This document shows, piece by piece, positions 24,201 through 33,000 of a stretch of 64,000 nucleotides of DNA. A program made the position numbers and the translations under genes. This DNA is from Xiphias gladius (taxonomy: Eukaryota; Chordata; Actinopteri; Istiophoriformes; Xiphiidae). The DNA lies in contig NC_053413.1 in assembly GCF_016859285.1 (NCBI RefSeq), forward strand, positions 19,701,501 through 19,765,500. The letters are read 5' to 3'. Below the pieces are notes generated by a model that did not search any database, was not told the DNA's origin, and was given only the letters and a program-made list of their open reading frames with translations. The number at the start of each line of letters is the position of its first letter. Position 1 is the stretch's first letter.

Positions 24201-25559
24201 TTTTGTTTGTTTTCTGTATATTTATAGAAGAGGAGATCAGTAGTCCAAGAAACAAAATTTTTGGAACCCATAGCCTCAGTTCTAATGTACAGTATAAACT
24301 GGTTTATTGTCATTTGACTGCAAACTGGTAGCTACAAACATCCTCTTAAAAAAAAATAATACAGTTTTTGCTACTTGTGGGTTGGTTTTTCCAGTGCTGC
24401 AAGACGTATACAGACACTTAACCTAAGTAAAAGTCCTATTACATTAGTTTTAAAAATCAGTCATGCATTTGAAATTCCACTTAAATGAAAGTACAGTATT
24501 AACAGCAAAATGTACTTAATGTATCAAAAGTAAAATACTTGTTAGATAGACAAATGTCCCCTGTGACTGAGATATGATGATATAAGACATCAGATAATCA
24601 ATGGTGACGCATCAATTCATAAATAGAAGTTTACTGTTGTAGCTGCTGGAGGTGGAGCTAGTTTTAACTACTCTTTATATAGTGTGGTAGTTTAGTCCAG
24701 AGGTGACGGGTCCCTTTAAAGGGTCGTAACATAAATCTGAGGGGTTGTGAGATGATTAATGTGAGAGGATAGGAGAGAAAAAACAAAACAAACAAAGTTT
24801 TAATACTCAATCTGTATTAATTTTGGTGCGCTCTGTCTAATCTTTGCTTTTTTTGCTCCACGTTGGAGAGTTTTGCCTTTCTGTGCCTAGAACAGTTAAT
24901 TGAATGAAACCCTGTGTGAAGTTTAGAAGGGACACAAAGGGGTCACAAGCCAAAACTGTTGGGATTGACTGCTTCTGTCTTTAACAAGGCAAGCTTAATA
25001 TATGTTTTTATAATGTAAAATTTCGATCTGAAAAATAACTACAGCTGTCAGATACACGCAATGGAGTAAAAGGTGCAGTATTTCTCTGTGAAATGTACTG
25101 CGAGTAGAAGTATGAAATCGCACACAATGAAGATACTCACGTTAAATACAAGTACCTCAAAACTGTACTTACGTATAGTGCTAGATAATTTGTACTTTGT
25201 TACTTTCCACCACTGAATATTACTGAACCCACAGACGAGGAGGCCTGGTTAATGGCGGCTAGCTAGTCCACCTGTTAAAACACATGAACGCACCTGACCG
25301 GCCCCGTTTGGGACTGACAGCTCTTTGTTCACGGAAGGTGGCACTAGAAAAACCCCGACTCAACGCCCCCCCCAAATAAAAAACAACCCTCAACCAACAT
25401 CACTGAGCCTGCCGTCGCCGTTTCACTGACCACTTTCAAATCAAGGACGCCATCCTTAGCTTCTTGCAGCAGACTGACAAACTTCATTGTTAGGAGCCCC
25501 AAACTTTTCTCGTGTCGACTCGGTGTCGAGCGTACGGTCTCCGTCGTCTCAAACTCCAT
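15118..25559 (-). CDS. e2f5: Transcription factor E2F5 (8 coding exons)
   Basis: DNA-binding E2F of the E2F4/E2F5 group, a nuclear factor acting with a DP partner and p107/p130 pocket proteins, and in ciliated cells with multicilin. Coding exons, 5' to 3': 25431-25559, 22613-22722, 22100-22261, 21419-21527, 19960-20284, 16408-16539, 16122-16160, 15118-15194; every phase matches and the product is 360 residues (human E2F5 is about 346). Visible parts: winged-helix domain 14-80 beginning [11 protein letters not shown] and containing [12 protein letters not shown] (54-65); leucine-rich dimerisation region about 81-130 (ending [11 protein letters not shown] at 134); marked box from VTHEDIC onward (138-210); proline/threonine linker; acidic pocket-binding tail [15 protein letters not shown] at the C-terminus. 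QILNY is the E2F5 ending; E2F4 ends differently. Intron 3 is AT-AC. Introns carry many repeats. Confidence 0.95.
15330..15790 (-). repeat. TTAGCATGCTAAC-family repeat in e2f5 intron 7
   Basis: Reverse-oriented copy of the family at 11060-11410: it shows GGTGGATTGCTGTGACATTT, a GTAGCGCCACCAACAGGTTA block, GTCAAAATTTTAATTTGTC, then TTAGCATGCTAACATTTTTT. One part (the GGATTGC...TTTTAATTTGTC section) is duplicated within it. A perfect hairpin interrupts it at 15596-15634. Confidence 0.65.
15596..15634. repeat. Perfect 17-bp-arm hairpin
   Basis: CTGTTTGTATTTATTCA at 15596-15612 is the exact reverse complement of 15618-15634, leaving a 5-base loop (ATTTA). It lies in e2f5 intron 7 inside a dispersed repeat. 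No flanking structure suggests a known small RNA. Confidence 0.85.
16668..16790 (+). repeat. Fragment of the fold-back GTTAGCTTAGC repeat
   Basis: AGTAGTTTCGATATTTTAGG, GATGAGAAGATTGATACT, CATATCTGTCTG and GGTTAGCTTAACC occur in the same order as at the left ends of the copies near 48.4 and 52.7 kb. It is truncated on the right. Confidence 0.5.
18169..18263. repeat. GATA microsatellite
   Basis: About 95 bp of GATA units, interrupted at the left by TATAGATATA variants, inside e2f5 intron 5. An open frame on the minus strand reading repeated Ile-Tyr-Leu-Ser is only a translation of this array. Confidence 0.95.
18370..19057 (+). mobile_element. 3' end of a LINE-type retrotransposon
   Basis: A frame running to a TAG at 18485-18487 ends [13 protein letters not shown], similar to the C-terminal end of reverse-transcriptase ORFs in L2-like fish elements. 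After it come typical 3' UTR blocks (GCTGCTATAGGCCTAGACTG, TTCCCATGATGCACTGAG) and a short AATTG tandem tail at 19026-19055 that closes the element. Only the last fragment of the ORF is present, which is usual for 5'-truncated LINEs. An ATT-rich microsatellite sits at 18778-18845. The clade is my recollection, not a database hit. Confidence 0.65.
20325..20660 (+). repeat. Dispersed repeat, forward copy (e2f5 intron 4)
   Basis: Shares blocks such as TGTGAAAGAGGTCACTTGTA, ACGAACCCACAGAGAATTAT and CTGCAGCTTCCCTCAGCTCT with reverse-oriented copies at 49975-50230 and 59465-59740. Ends in each case near a TTTGGTGCTG-type block (here CAGCACCAAATG). Non-coding; family name unknown to me. Confidence 0.6.
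21528..22099 (-). other. e2f5: U12-type AT-AC intron of e2f5
   Basis: This 572-base intron starts ATATCCTTG and ends with TCCTTAAC, ten bases, then the exon, the last two intron bases being AC. Both are textbook minor-spliceosome signals: ATATCCTT at the 5' splice site and TCCTTAAC as branch site (21545-21538), with the branch adenosine about 12 nt from the end. No GT-AG alternative works: there is no AG between the branch site and the exon, and the nearest upstream AG would put an in-frame TAA before the marked box. Splicing this way joins AGC-AC to T-TAT-AAA-TTT-GTG and restores the family's VTHEDIC motif. U12 introns in E2F genes are known from other animals. Confidence 0.9.
23345..23680 (-). 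repeat. AATCGATTAAT-family repeat (e2f5 intron 1)
   Basis: Reverse copy of a very common teleost repeat: GGACTGCAACTAACGACTAT at the left, AGGTGACATCTTCAAATGTC and TTGTTTTGTCC in the middle, CTGACTAATTGTTGCAGCTC at the right. It contains a 27-base A run at 23591-23617. Other copies: 34795-35145, 39290-39372, 40475-40735, 50505-51250, 62400-62560. Confidence 0.65.
23695..23915 (+). repeat. GGTCGTAACATAAATCTGA-family repeat
   Basis: AGAGGGTCACAACATAAATC, then TGATGGGTCGTAAAAC, GATAGGAAAGCAGAAG and a T run. It matches the segments at 24683-24975 and 63715-64000. Non-coding. Confidence 0.6.
24396..25216 (+). repeat. Long copy of the AAGTACTT teleost repeat with a nested insertion
   Basis: Starts with CAGACACTTAACCTAAGTAA and ends GTACTTTGTTACTTTCCACC, so it is close to full length. 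The family's usual TGTAGCTGCTGGAGGTGGAG and TAACTACTCTTTATATAGTG blocks are present. At about 24683-24975 it is interrupted by a copy of the GGTCGTAACATAAATCTGA family, after which the host repeat resumes (CTGTCAGATACACGCAATGG). It lies in e2f5 intron 1. Confidence 0.65.
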
Positions 25560-25725
25560 CTTCTTTCTATAAAGTAAAGTCTAACTTATATATATATATA
25601 TTTTAATTGTGTTTAACTACAAATAACGAACATTTCTTTCCATTCAGACACCGTCTGTTACCTCAACGGGACGACGACAGGTACCTGCGGGGTTTTTAAA
25701 TGAACGGACGTTACGTTATGTTACA

Positions 25726-25739
25726 GTTGCCACGGCAAC
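25726..25739. promoter_or_regulatory. RFX X-box upstream of e2f5
   Basis: GTTGCCACGGCAAC: two perfect 6-bp arms (GTTGCC and GGCAAC) with a 2-bp spacer, the ideal form of the X-box bound by RFX factors, which drive ciliary genes. It lies 167-180 bp upstream of the e2f5 start codon. The match is seen; occupancy is inferred. Confidence 0.6.
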
Positions 25740-25773
25740 CCTTGACCCGCTCTGTCAAGCGCTCCCCGTTGGT

Positions 25774-25812
25774 GAAGCCCCGCCTCAGCGCGAAGTTGAT
25801 CCCGCCCTCCTC
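25774..25812 (-). promoter_or_regulatory. E2F-like site and GC boxes in the e2f5 promoter
   Basis: On the gene's strand CTTCGCGC (25795-25788) differs at one position from the E2F consensus TTTCGCGC, and is flanked by GAGGCGGGG (25786-25778) and GGGCGGGA (25807-25800). This arrangement is typical of a TATA-less, cell-cycle promoter and would allow E2F autoregulation. The transcription start is not known. Confidence 0.45.
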
Positions 25813-25909
25813 TTTTTCAACCTCGCACACCACATCAACTGACACTGATCAATCGCTTCCAAATCTCAAGTTGTATAGAAGCCCATGTTGGCCAAGAAAA
25901 AAATAAAAA

Positions 25910-26920
25910 TTAAAAAAAAGAAAGACATATATGCACGATAAATAATAATGATAATAATATAAATCCAGAAAATTTTAAAATAAACTAAATAAAAATACTT
26001 GAGTATGATGAGTTGCTACGTCAAAATGTTGATTTAGTAAGTCAATTCAACTTGCTAGGGAAACATAAGATATTAAGTTAAACTTAAAACAGTAAAACTA
26101 TGAGATTCAAGTCGAAATGGTGACTTACCTAATCAAAATGATAATATATTGAGTAAAATTTTTATACCAAATCAAAAATTTTACTTTAAAAAAAAAAAAA
26201 AAATTAAAAAAATTTCTCTCCCATAATTTTGTCAAAATTTTAACTTAGTATTTCATAATCTTCATTTAGTAAATAATAATTTCTGACTTGGTATCATAAT
26301 TTTGACTTAAAATTAGCATTTATATTTTGATAATACAAAACTTTTCATTTTTTTATTCAAAATTTTTGAATAGCGCTGTGTTGTAAACCTCATCAATGAA
26401 TTATCATATAAGATAACAAATAGAATTTTTACTTGAATGATTGAAATGTGATTTTTGAAAACTGGTCAAGGAAAGCACATTCACAAAGCAAAACAGTCAA
26501 ATACCAAGCCATTTTTCCCCATTATGTATTTGTTACAACATTAATGTAATATTGTTGTAAAATTCATAAAACATTTATATTAATTGATCATAAGTTTGTA
26601 GTGAAAGACCTCTTGCAATGTAAATCGTCTACTATGCTGTCATGCCACCAATTTTTTTCTCGTCTATGCTGATTTGGCTGTTGCGGAATTAAGACCCCTC
26701 TTTGTTTGTAGATTTATCTTATACACTTCTGGAATAAATAAATACTTAAACTGAGGTAAATGTTTCCTTTCTCTGTGTTCAAAACAATTTAGTGTGTGCA
26801 TAAATGAAACAACCATGAAAACTTCCAAACTTCAACACAGAAACCAGTGTTCTCATTAAGACTATGTGTAAATACAACTTTATCGGCACTAAAAAAAGAA
26901 AACAAAAATATGCTCAAAAG
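25910..26920. other. AT-rich gap between lrrcc1 3' end and e2f5 promoter
   Basis: About 1 kb of very AT-rich, low-complexity DNA with repeated TTTGACTTA/AGTCAAAAT-like words (26000-26340) and no plausible exon on either strand. It separates two genes transcribed in the same direction. Confidence 0.65.
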
Positions 26921-26924
26921 AGAA

Positions 26925-26930
26925 TTTATT
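26925..26930 (-). terminator. Candidate lrrcc1 poly(A) signal
   Basis: AATAAA on the minus strand about 145 bases beyond the lrrcc1 stop codon, in an A/T-rich setting. Confidence 0.45.
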
Positions 26931-27074
26931 AAATAAATCATGATATATTAAAATATATTAAATCAACATAAAAAAATAAGTATTAAATTGTAATTGTATA
27001 AAAAAAAATCAACTATCCTCCAGTGTTTTAATTCATACATTTCTGTAGCTGCAAAACAAGACATTTTTCATGAG

Positions 27075-30000
27075 TTAAAAGTCTTTTAGTACACTTGTGA
27101 GACGTTTCATTTTCTCTTCCATGATTCTCTTGTTAGTTTCCGTCTCCTCCAGGAGCTGACGCATCTCCTCCTCCACTTCAAATACCTGAGGAGGACACAC
27201 ACAGGCAGACAACCTCAGCTGCAGCAAACACGCACGGCTTTTTGAAACTGTTCAATACAAGATTTTCAAGCTCATAAAGTCACCAAATTCAAAAAAGGCA
27301 TAATTAGAGGTAAGACTGATCGAAACTTCAGGTGCCTGTTTTACTCATGGTATTGTCAAAAACCATTTTGAAATTGCAGATATCCTTGAATGGTTGGGCC
27401 TGCCTCCTCACATTTATTCATTTTTATAATGTTTTTTTTTTTTCTGAAATCCAGAGACTCTTAATAATTTCAAGGACTGCTGAATGAGAATGATCTGCTT
27501 TGTCAAGAATGTCAACCTTTCAATGACAAAATCTTTCTGATTATGCATAATGAATCATAAATCCACAGTGAAGTAAGCAGAGACTTTGCATGAAATGTTT
27601 GTGTAGCTGTCTCTCCTCCAGCATGATCACCTGTAACCACTGGTAACCACTATAAAAACTGCCCTTTTTGATCATTGTAAAGCAGATAAAACATTAGAAA
27701 ATCACATTACTGTACCATATCAAATATTTATACATATATGAACACACAGGCACAAAGAAGCTGTTCTGTCTACAACTTGGATGAAAACCAGGCACTTTCT
27801 GTGAAAAAAGTGTCTATATTTTACCCTCTGATTGGCTTGTTCTATCTGTTTCTGCTTTTCATTGGCCTGTCGTAGCAGCTCAGCTTGATGGGCAGCCTGG
27901 ACAGCCTCCAGTTGTCGACGAAAAGCATCGTCCACACAGTGTAACTTCTCTACTGCAGCTCTAGAGGACAGACAACCACATATAAGACATAATATTATAT
28001 AATGAGACACTTGGAGGGTGTCTAAACTGCATTGAGTACAATAAACTTATACATTTTTGGGTGGATGGCCCCAGAAATTAAGCACTGGCATAAATGTAAA
28101 CTTATCTTTTATTTAAAATTACATCACCCTCCTGTTCTTGTCTCAATGGCAACATCACTAATATCCCCAAATCCCAATTTGACGGCAAGCTTCACAATTA
28201 TTACGAGATTTAATAAAGTTATGAATCTTCAGAGTGGGTTCACAGCTTGTGAGTTTCGGAGAGATTTTTTTAGCTTTCTTGACCAAGGAAATAACTATCC
28301 TCTCCTCCAGGACGTAGGAAAGCTGCAGAGCTGTCCTAACCTGTTCCTCACGGGTGGAAAATGATAGGACAAACATGTGTGCACATTACAGAATAAGCAC
28401 CTCAAAGCTCCATTATTCGTCAACAACCTCCAACCACTACAAAATTTAAAAAAAGCCTGGATATATTGTGGTTGTGCAGGCATGATCCTTAATTTTGTGG
28501 CCAAATGGTGTGCATGAGACACAGACGTGTCTGGACCATGAGAGCGGACCAACAGTGGTGCAATAGCAATGCTTGAAGTGCTTGAGGCCAGGAAATAGCA
28601 GATGAGAAATCTTGAAGAGAGATTTTCTCTCCCCTGATACTGTAGCATACTTGTGTGCTTCTGTTGCTTTATCTCTTTCTTCCAGCAGCAAGTGTTCCTT
28701 GGAATCAAAGTTCTCCTTCATGCGCTTCACCTGGCTCTCCAACCGAGCGAGCAGCTCTGCCTTCTCCTGCCACTTCTTACTGGAACCACTAAAAGAGGAG
28801 AGACAACAAAACAGAATGGGGTTTCGGAAAGTAGTTGCAACATTAATGTTTGATCATCAGCAGAAGTCTTAGGACATAATAAGGGTTTGGGTCAGGTTGG
28901 CACCTAAATTAAAAATATTTCTACAACATTAAATTTTATTTTTATGTAGGGTGTTTTCAAATCGCTTTTTAAAAATACAATTTTACATTGATTATAATGC
29001 ACCTTTAACTTTTTATCCTTGCCTCCATTCATCTTCCACACATATGTCACAATAGAGCAGAACTTTTCTGTGCTAAGTATAGTGTTTTTGTGAGGGGACC
29101 CTTGCCTGTAAACTCTTTTGACCTCCTCGAGCTCTGCCTCTTTGTCCTCCAGCTGCTGTTTCAGCTCTTCCTTGCGAAAGCTGAGATGTTCCAGTCGCTC
29201 TCTCAGCTCGGCCTGCTGGGCCGTTTCCTCCGCCTGCTTCTGCTGGAACCTCTTCTGTGCCTGGACTGCCTCCTCACGCAGCCTGCGAATCTGATCATCA
29301 CGCTCCTGCAAGGCCTAGAAAGCAGCATGGTGGGGGAGGAAAAGAAGCTGCCTCAGTGTATCTCAAGAGACCACTTTCCAATTGAAGCGACTGGGAAAGT
29401 GGTCTCAGACTTTTGGACCCCACTGTACATATGCACAAATACACATAAACATACGCCAACTCATATACAATGCTCATGGTTAAATGCACAAACATGAAAG
29501 TTTGAAGATCTGAAGAGGTGACAGGCTCTGATAGGATTTGGGGTTTTTTTGTGTGTTTTTTTGCTGTACTACCTCTTTGAGTTTGCGTATGGTCTCTGTC
29601 TGGTCATCAATGATTTTGGCTTTGATTTTGAGGGCATCATTGTCCCTCTCATTCTGTTTCTTCTGCGTCTCCAGCTCAGTGCTCAGCACCTCAATCCTGG
29701 CCTCCAGGCGTCCACGGTCCTGAGCTAAAGATGCTCCTAGCAAAGAAATACAAATAAAATTGTGAATTAGATCATGTCTGTAATGATAGCACTTGTGAGA
29801 CTGTACTATAACTTTTATTCCTTAATTTTTATTCTTTATTTTTTGCTTTATTTTCCTTTTTAATGTCTTTTAAAAGCTGCTTTAGTATTTCATGTAAATA
29901 AATATGAAAGAGTGTCTGTATAACAAATAACCACTAGATGGCAGGCTTTACTTGATACAAACAAAATAAAACATCAGTAAATACAATATAAAGCCAAACA

Positions 30001-33000
30001 GATAATCCCTCCTTCATATTGACTCTTAAGTATAATCTCCAATTGTTAAGAATGACTCACAGGCCAGTGCATAACAGAATACGATGGACACTTACAGTCC
30101 ATAAAAGCTGTGCCATTAACTGTACAGCTGATTCAAAGTGGACAAGTGCCCTCCTGGCCGTCTCCCACCTTGCTGAGCGAGCTCCTGGCCCCAGATCCGC
30201 CTCTCTGCCCTCAGGCCGTCTATAACCGACTCCTGAGCAGTGAGCTGAGACAACAGTCGCGCCTTGTCTTTCTTCAGCAGCTCGAGCTGCAGTCCGACAC
30301 GCCGGTCCTGCTCCACCTCTGCTTCCAAGGAATGCAGACGGCTCTGGCAGACGGACAGACAGAGAGACAGTATTAATGATCAACAGCCATCTGTCATGGC
30401 TGGCAATTGGAAAGTGAGCTGGGACATTCAGTATTCACATTGTCTTGAAGTAGTCAGTCTCCTACACGCACAGGCTGAACAGTTTTTGAAAAGGAAATGA
30501 CTGATGCCCAGGACTGCTCATTTCCACTCCATCTTATATAATGTGATTTTTTTCAAAACCTGAAGCAGGTCATTTGCTCTTACATTACCTGCTGGAGAAA
30601 AAAAAAAAAAATCTCCCTGTGGTGCTGTACCTTTAGATCTGTGACAGCCTCTCTCTTGGCTTTGACGAGCTCAGAGATGCGGCTCTTCTGTTCTTTGACC
30701 ATGGCTGTGAGCTCCTGCACCAGAGAGCCTGATTTCTTCTCTCTCTGCTGGGACTTGGCGAGGGTCACCTTGAGCTCCATCAGCTCTGCAGTTAACTGGT
30801 CACAAGCCTCGTTCACCTACAGAAGCAGAGTGTAACTGAATGTGAATGAGAAATCTAGGACTTAAACAGAGTGAAGGACTTTCGGTCCAAGCATTACCTG
30901 ACTTGACACTTTTATTAATCAGTGTCACTTTTGAGGTCTCACAGAAAAGGTTTCAGCATTACAGATTTACAGAAAGTAATCTTGTAAAGGTTTCCATGAG
31001 TGAAGGTTTGGCTGGCAATCTTTATATTATTCAGATTTTTCTCATAGGTCAAAAGTTTGGAGAAATTTGTGCGAGCAGCAGCAATCAAGAATAAGATTAC
31101 AATTTGTGCAGAGGCTGAGTGAAATTGGTAACCATAACAAGAAAGTACAGATCAATTCAAATCTACTCCTTTGAATAGCTTTCTTCCTTTGGCAATCACA
31201 GAGTACTTGTCCAGAGTCAAATGTTCCTAATTCAATCTCAGCTTTCACCATCGGACTGAAAAAAAAACCCCACTGAGTCTATCAAGATTGGGGTCAGTTC
31301 CAGTTCAATCATTTCACTTTTTACTGGACACTGTAATCATTTAACAGTTGGACTGTACAGAGAAGTATAATGTAAAATCAAAGGCCATCTGTATGGCTGT
31401 TCTTCATTATTAGCAGACCTCAGAGAAGCGAGAGGCCTCGATGGTTAGTGCCATGCGGAACTCGTCCTCCAGAGCAGCGTACTGCTTCCTGCTGTCTGCC
31501 AGTTTCTCCTGCAGCTCTGCCTCTGTGTGAGCGTGTCTCTGTTCCACTGATGCAACTTCTTTTGCCACCGCCTCACGGAAATCTGCCCCACCAGGTTGCA
31601 ACCGCAACTCCAGCTGTTTTCTGTAAAACAACGCAAACAAGCAAAGTACGTGTTTAACATACTTCTGGGGCTTTAACAAAAACAGGATTTTCTTCACATA
31701 TTAATTTGTGGATAATTACATTAAATTCTAACTCTAATAGGATTTTGTTATAGTAGGACAGTGTTTCAATAGAGTTTAAATAATGAGATTGATATGTGTT
31801 TGCACAATATTTACTTTGGACCCAAAGTTCCAGAGAAATTTTGCTGATATTAAATTATAGTTGCAAAGCCCCTAAAAACTGGATTTCAAAACTTAAGTAT
31901 TTTTCTATTACAATGGATATTTATGAGTAACTGTGATAGTTCACATATGCAACAATCAAGTTAAATTTTAAAACTTTAAACTCAGCTAATGTGCCTAATC
32001 AGAACTTTGTGGCTTTGGTTTGATTAGATATGATTGTCAGTGCAGACAACAAAAGCAAACAATCCCCCACAACTATCTTCAGATATTGATTTAAACGGTG
32101 CTAAATTCTGATGGCGCACAGAAATATGTGACATCTCCTTTTACCCACTGATCCCCACCCACTTCAAACCAGTGAGAACAGAGTAACAGATTAAAAACAC
32201 AAATATAAAAGTCTATCATACGAATTAAGAATTTTTTTTTTTTAATTTTGGCAGAAAATGTTGCATCCGTGTAGGACCCCGTCACTCATAATAAGACGTC
32301 TTTTAAGAAAATAGAGGGGCAGAGTTGATACTAAGCAACAAATATCATAAAAAGTCTTCTTCCTTCAGTAGGTATAAAATCCTCCAGATGTACCTGTGCT
32401 CTTGTTCCCTGGATACGAGCAGTTCATGCAGCTGCTGCAGTTTGTCTTTGTGCTGGCGTACTAAGGCTCTCTGGATGTCCAATTCCCTCTTCAGAGCTGC
32501 TGCCTTGTTCTCCAGCTCTTGGTGCCGCTTCATCTGTGGAAGGTCAGCCCCTGATGTGTTTACATTTGTAAGAGTCTAAACAAACTTGCTCTGGTTTCTA
32601 GAATCTCCTGACTGAATGTACACCATCTGTATCCATACAGCAATACAAGAGTTCTTGGGTATACTAAACCAGCTACTGTACCTCTTCCACCTGCTGGCGA
32701 TCCCTGAGTGCCTCTCCATGGGAGATGCTTTCCTCCAGTTGGTGCAGTGTAGTCTTGCATTGTTCTTCACTGCTGCGGGCCTGCTCAAGCTGCTGGTTTA
32801 GGGACTGACACCTCCCCTCCAGCTCCTCAACACGAGTCTGCAGTTCAGAGCGCCCTGATCGCTCCTTAAGCAACAGTTCTTTCAGTCTGGAGGGGAAGAA
32901 ACCATGATAAGCCTGTGCAAGAGAAGCAGGAGTAATACCACAAATGTCTCCTTTTACTGTATATGGAAATTGGTATTGGCAACTACTAACAACTTTGTGA

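Noticed and set aside
28295-28708. 137-codon minus-strand frame and antisense frames opposite lrrcc1 exons
   Set aside because: Mostly lrrcc1 intron plus an out-of-frame exon; antisense leucine/serine-rich frames opposite coiled-coil exons are composition shadows.
28904-29105. Extension of lrrcc1 exon 16 past the VYR codon to the stop at 28904
   Set aside because: The extension has no similarity to the family, whereas the GC donor restores the coiled-coil frame with the next exon.
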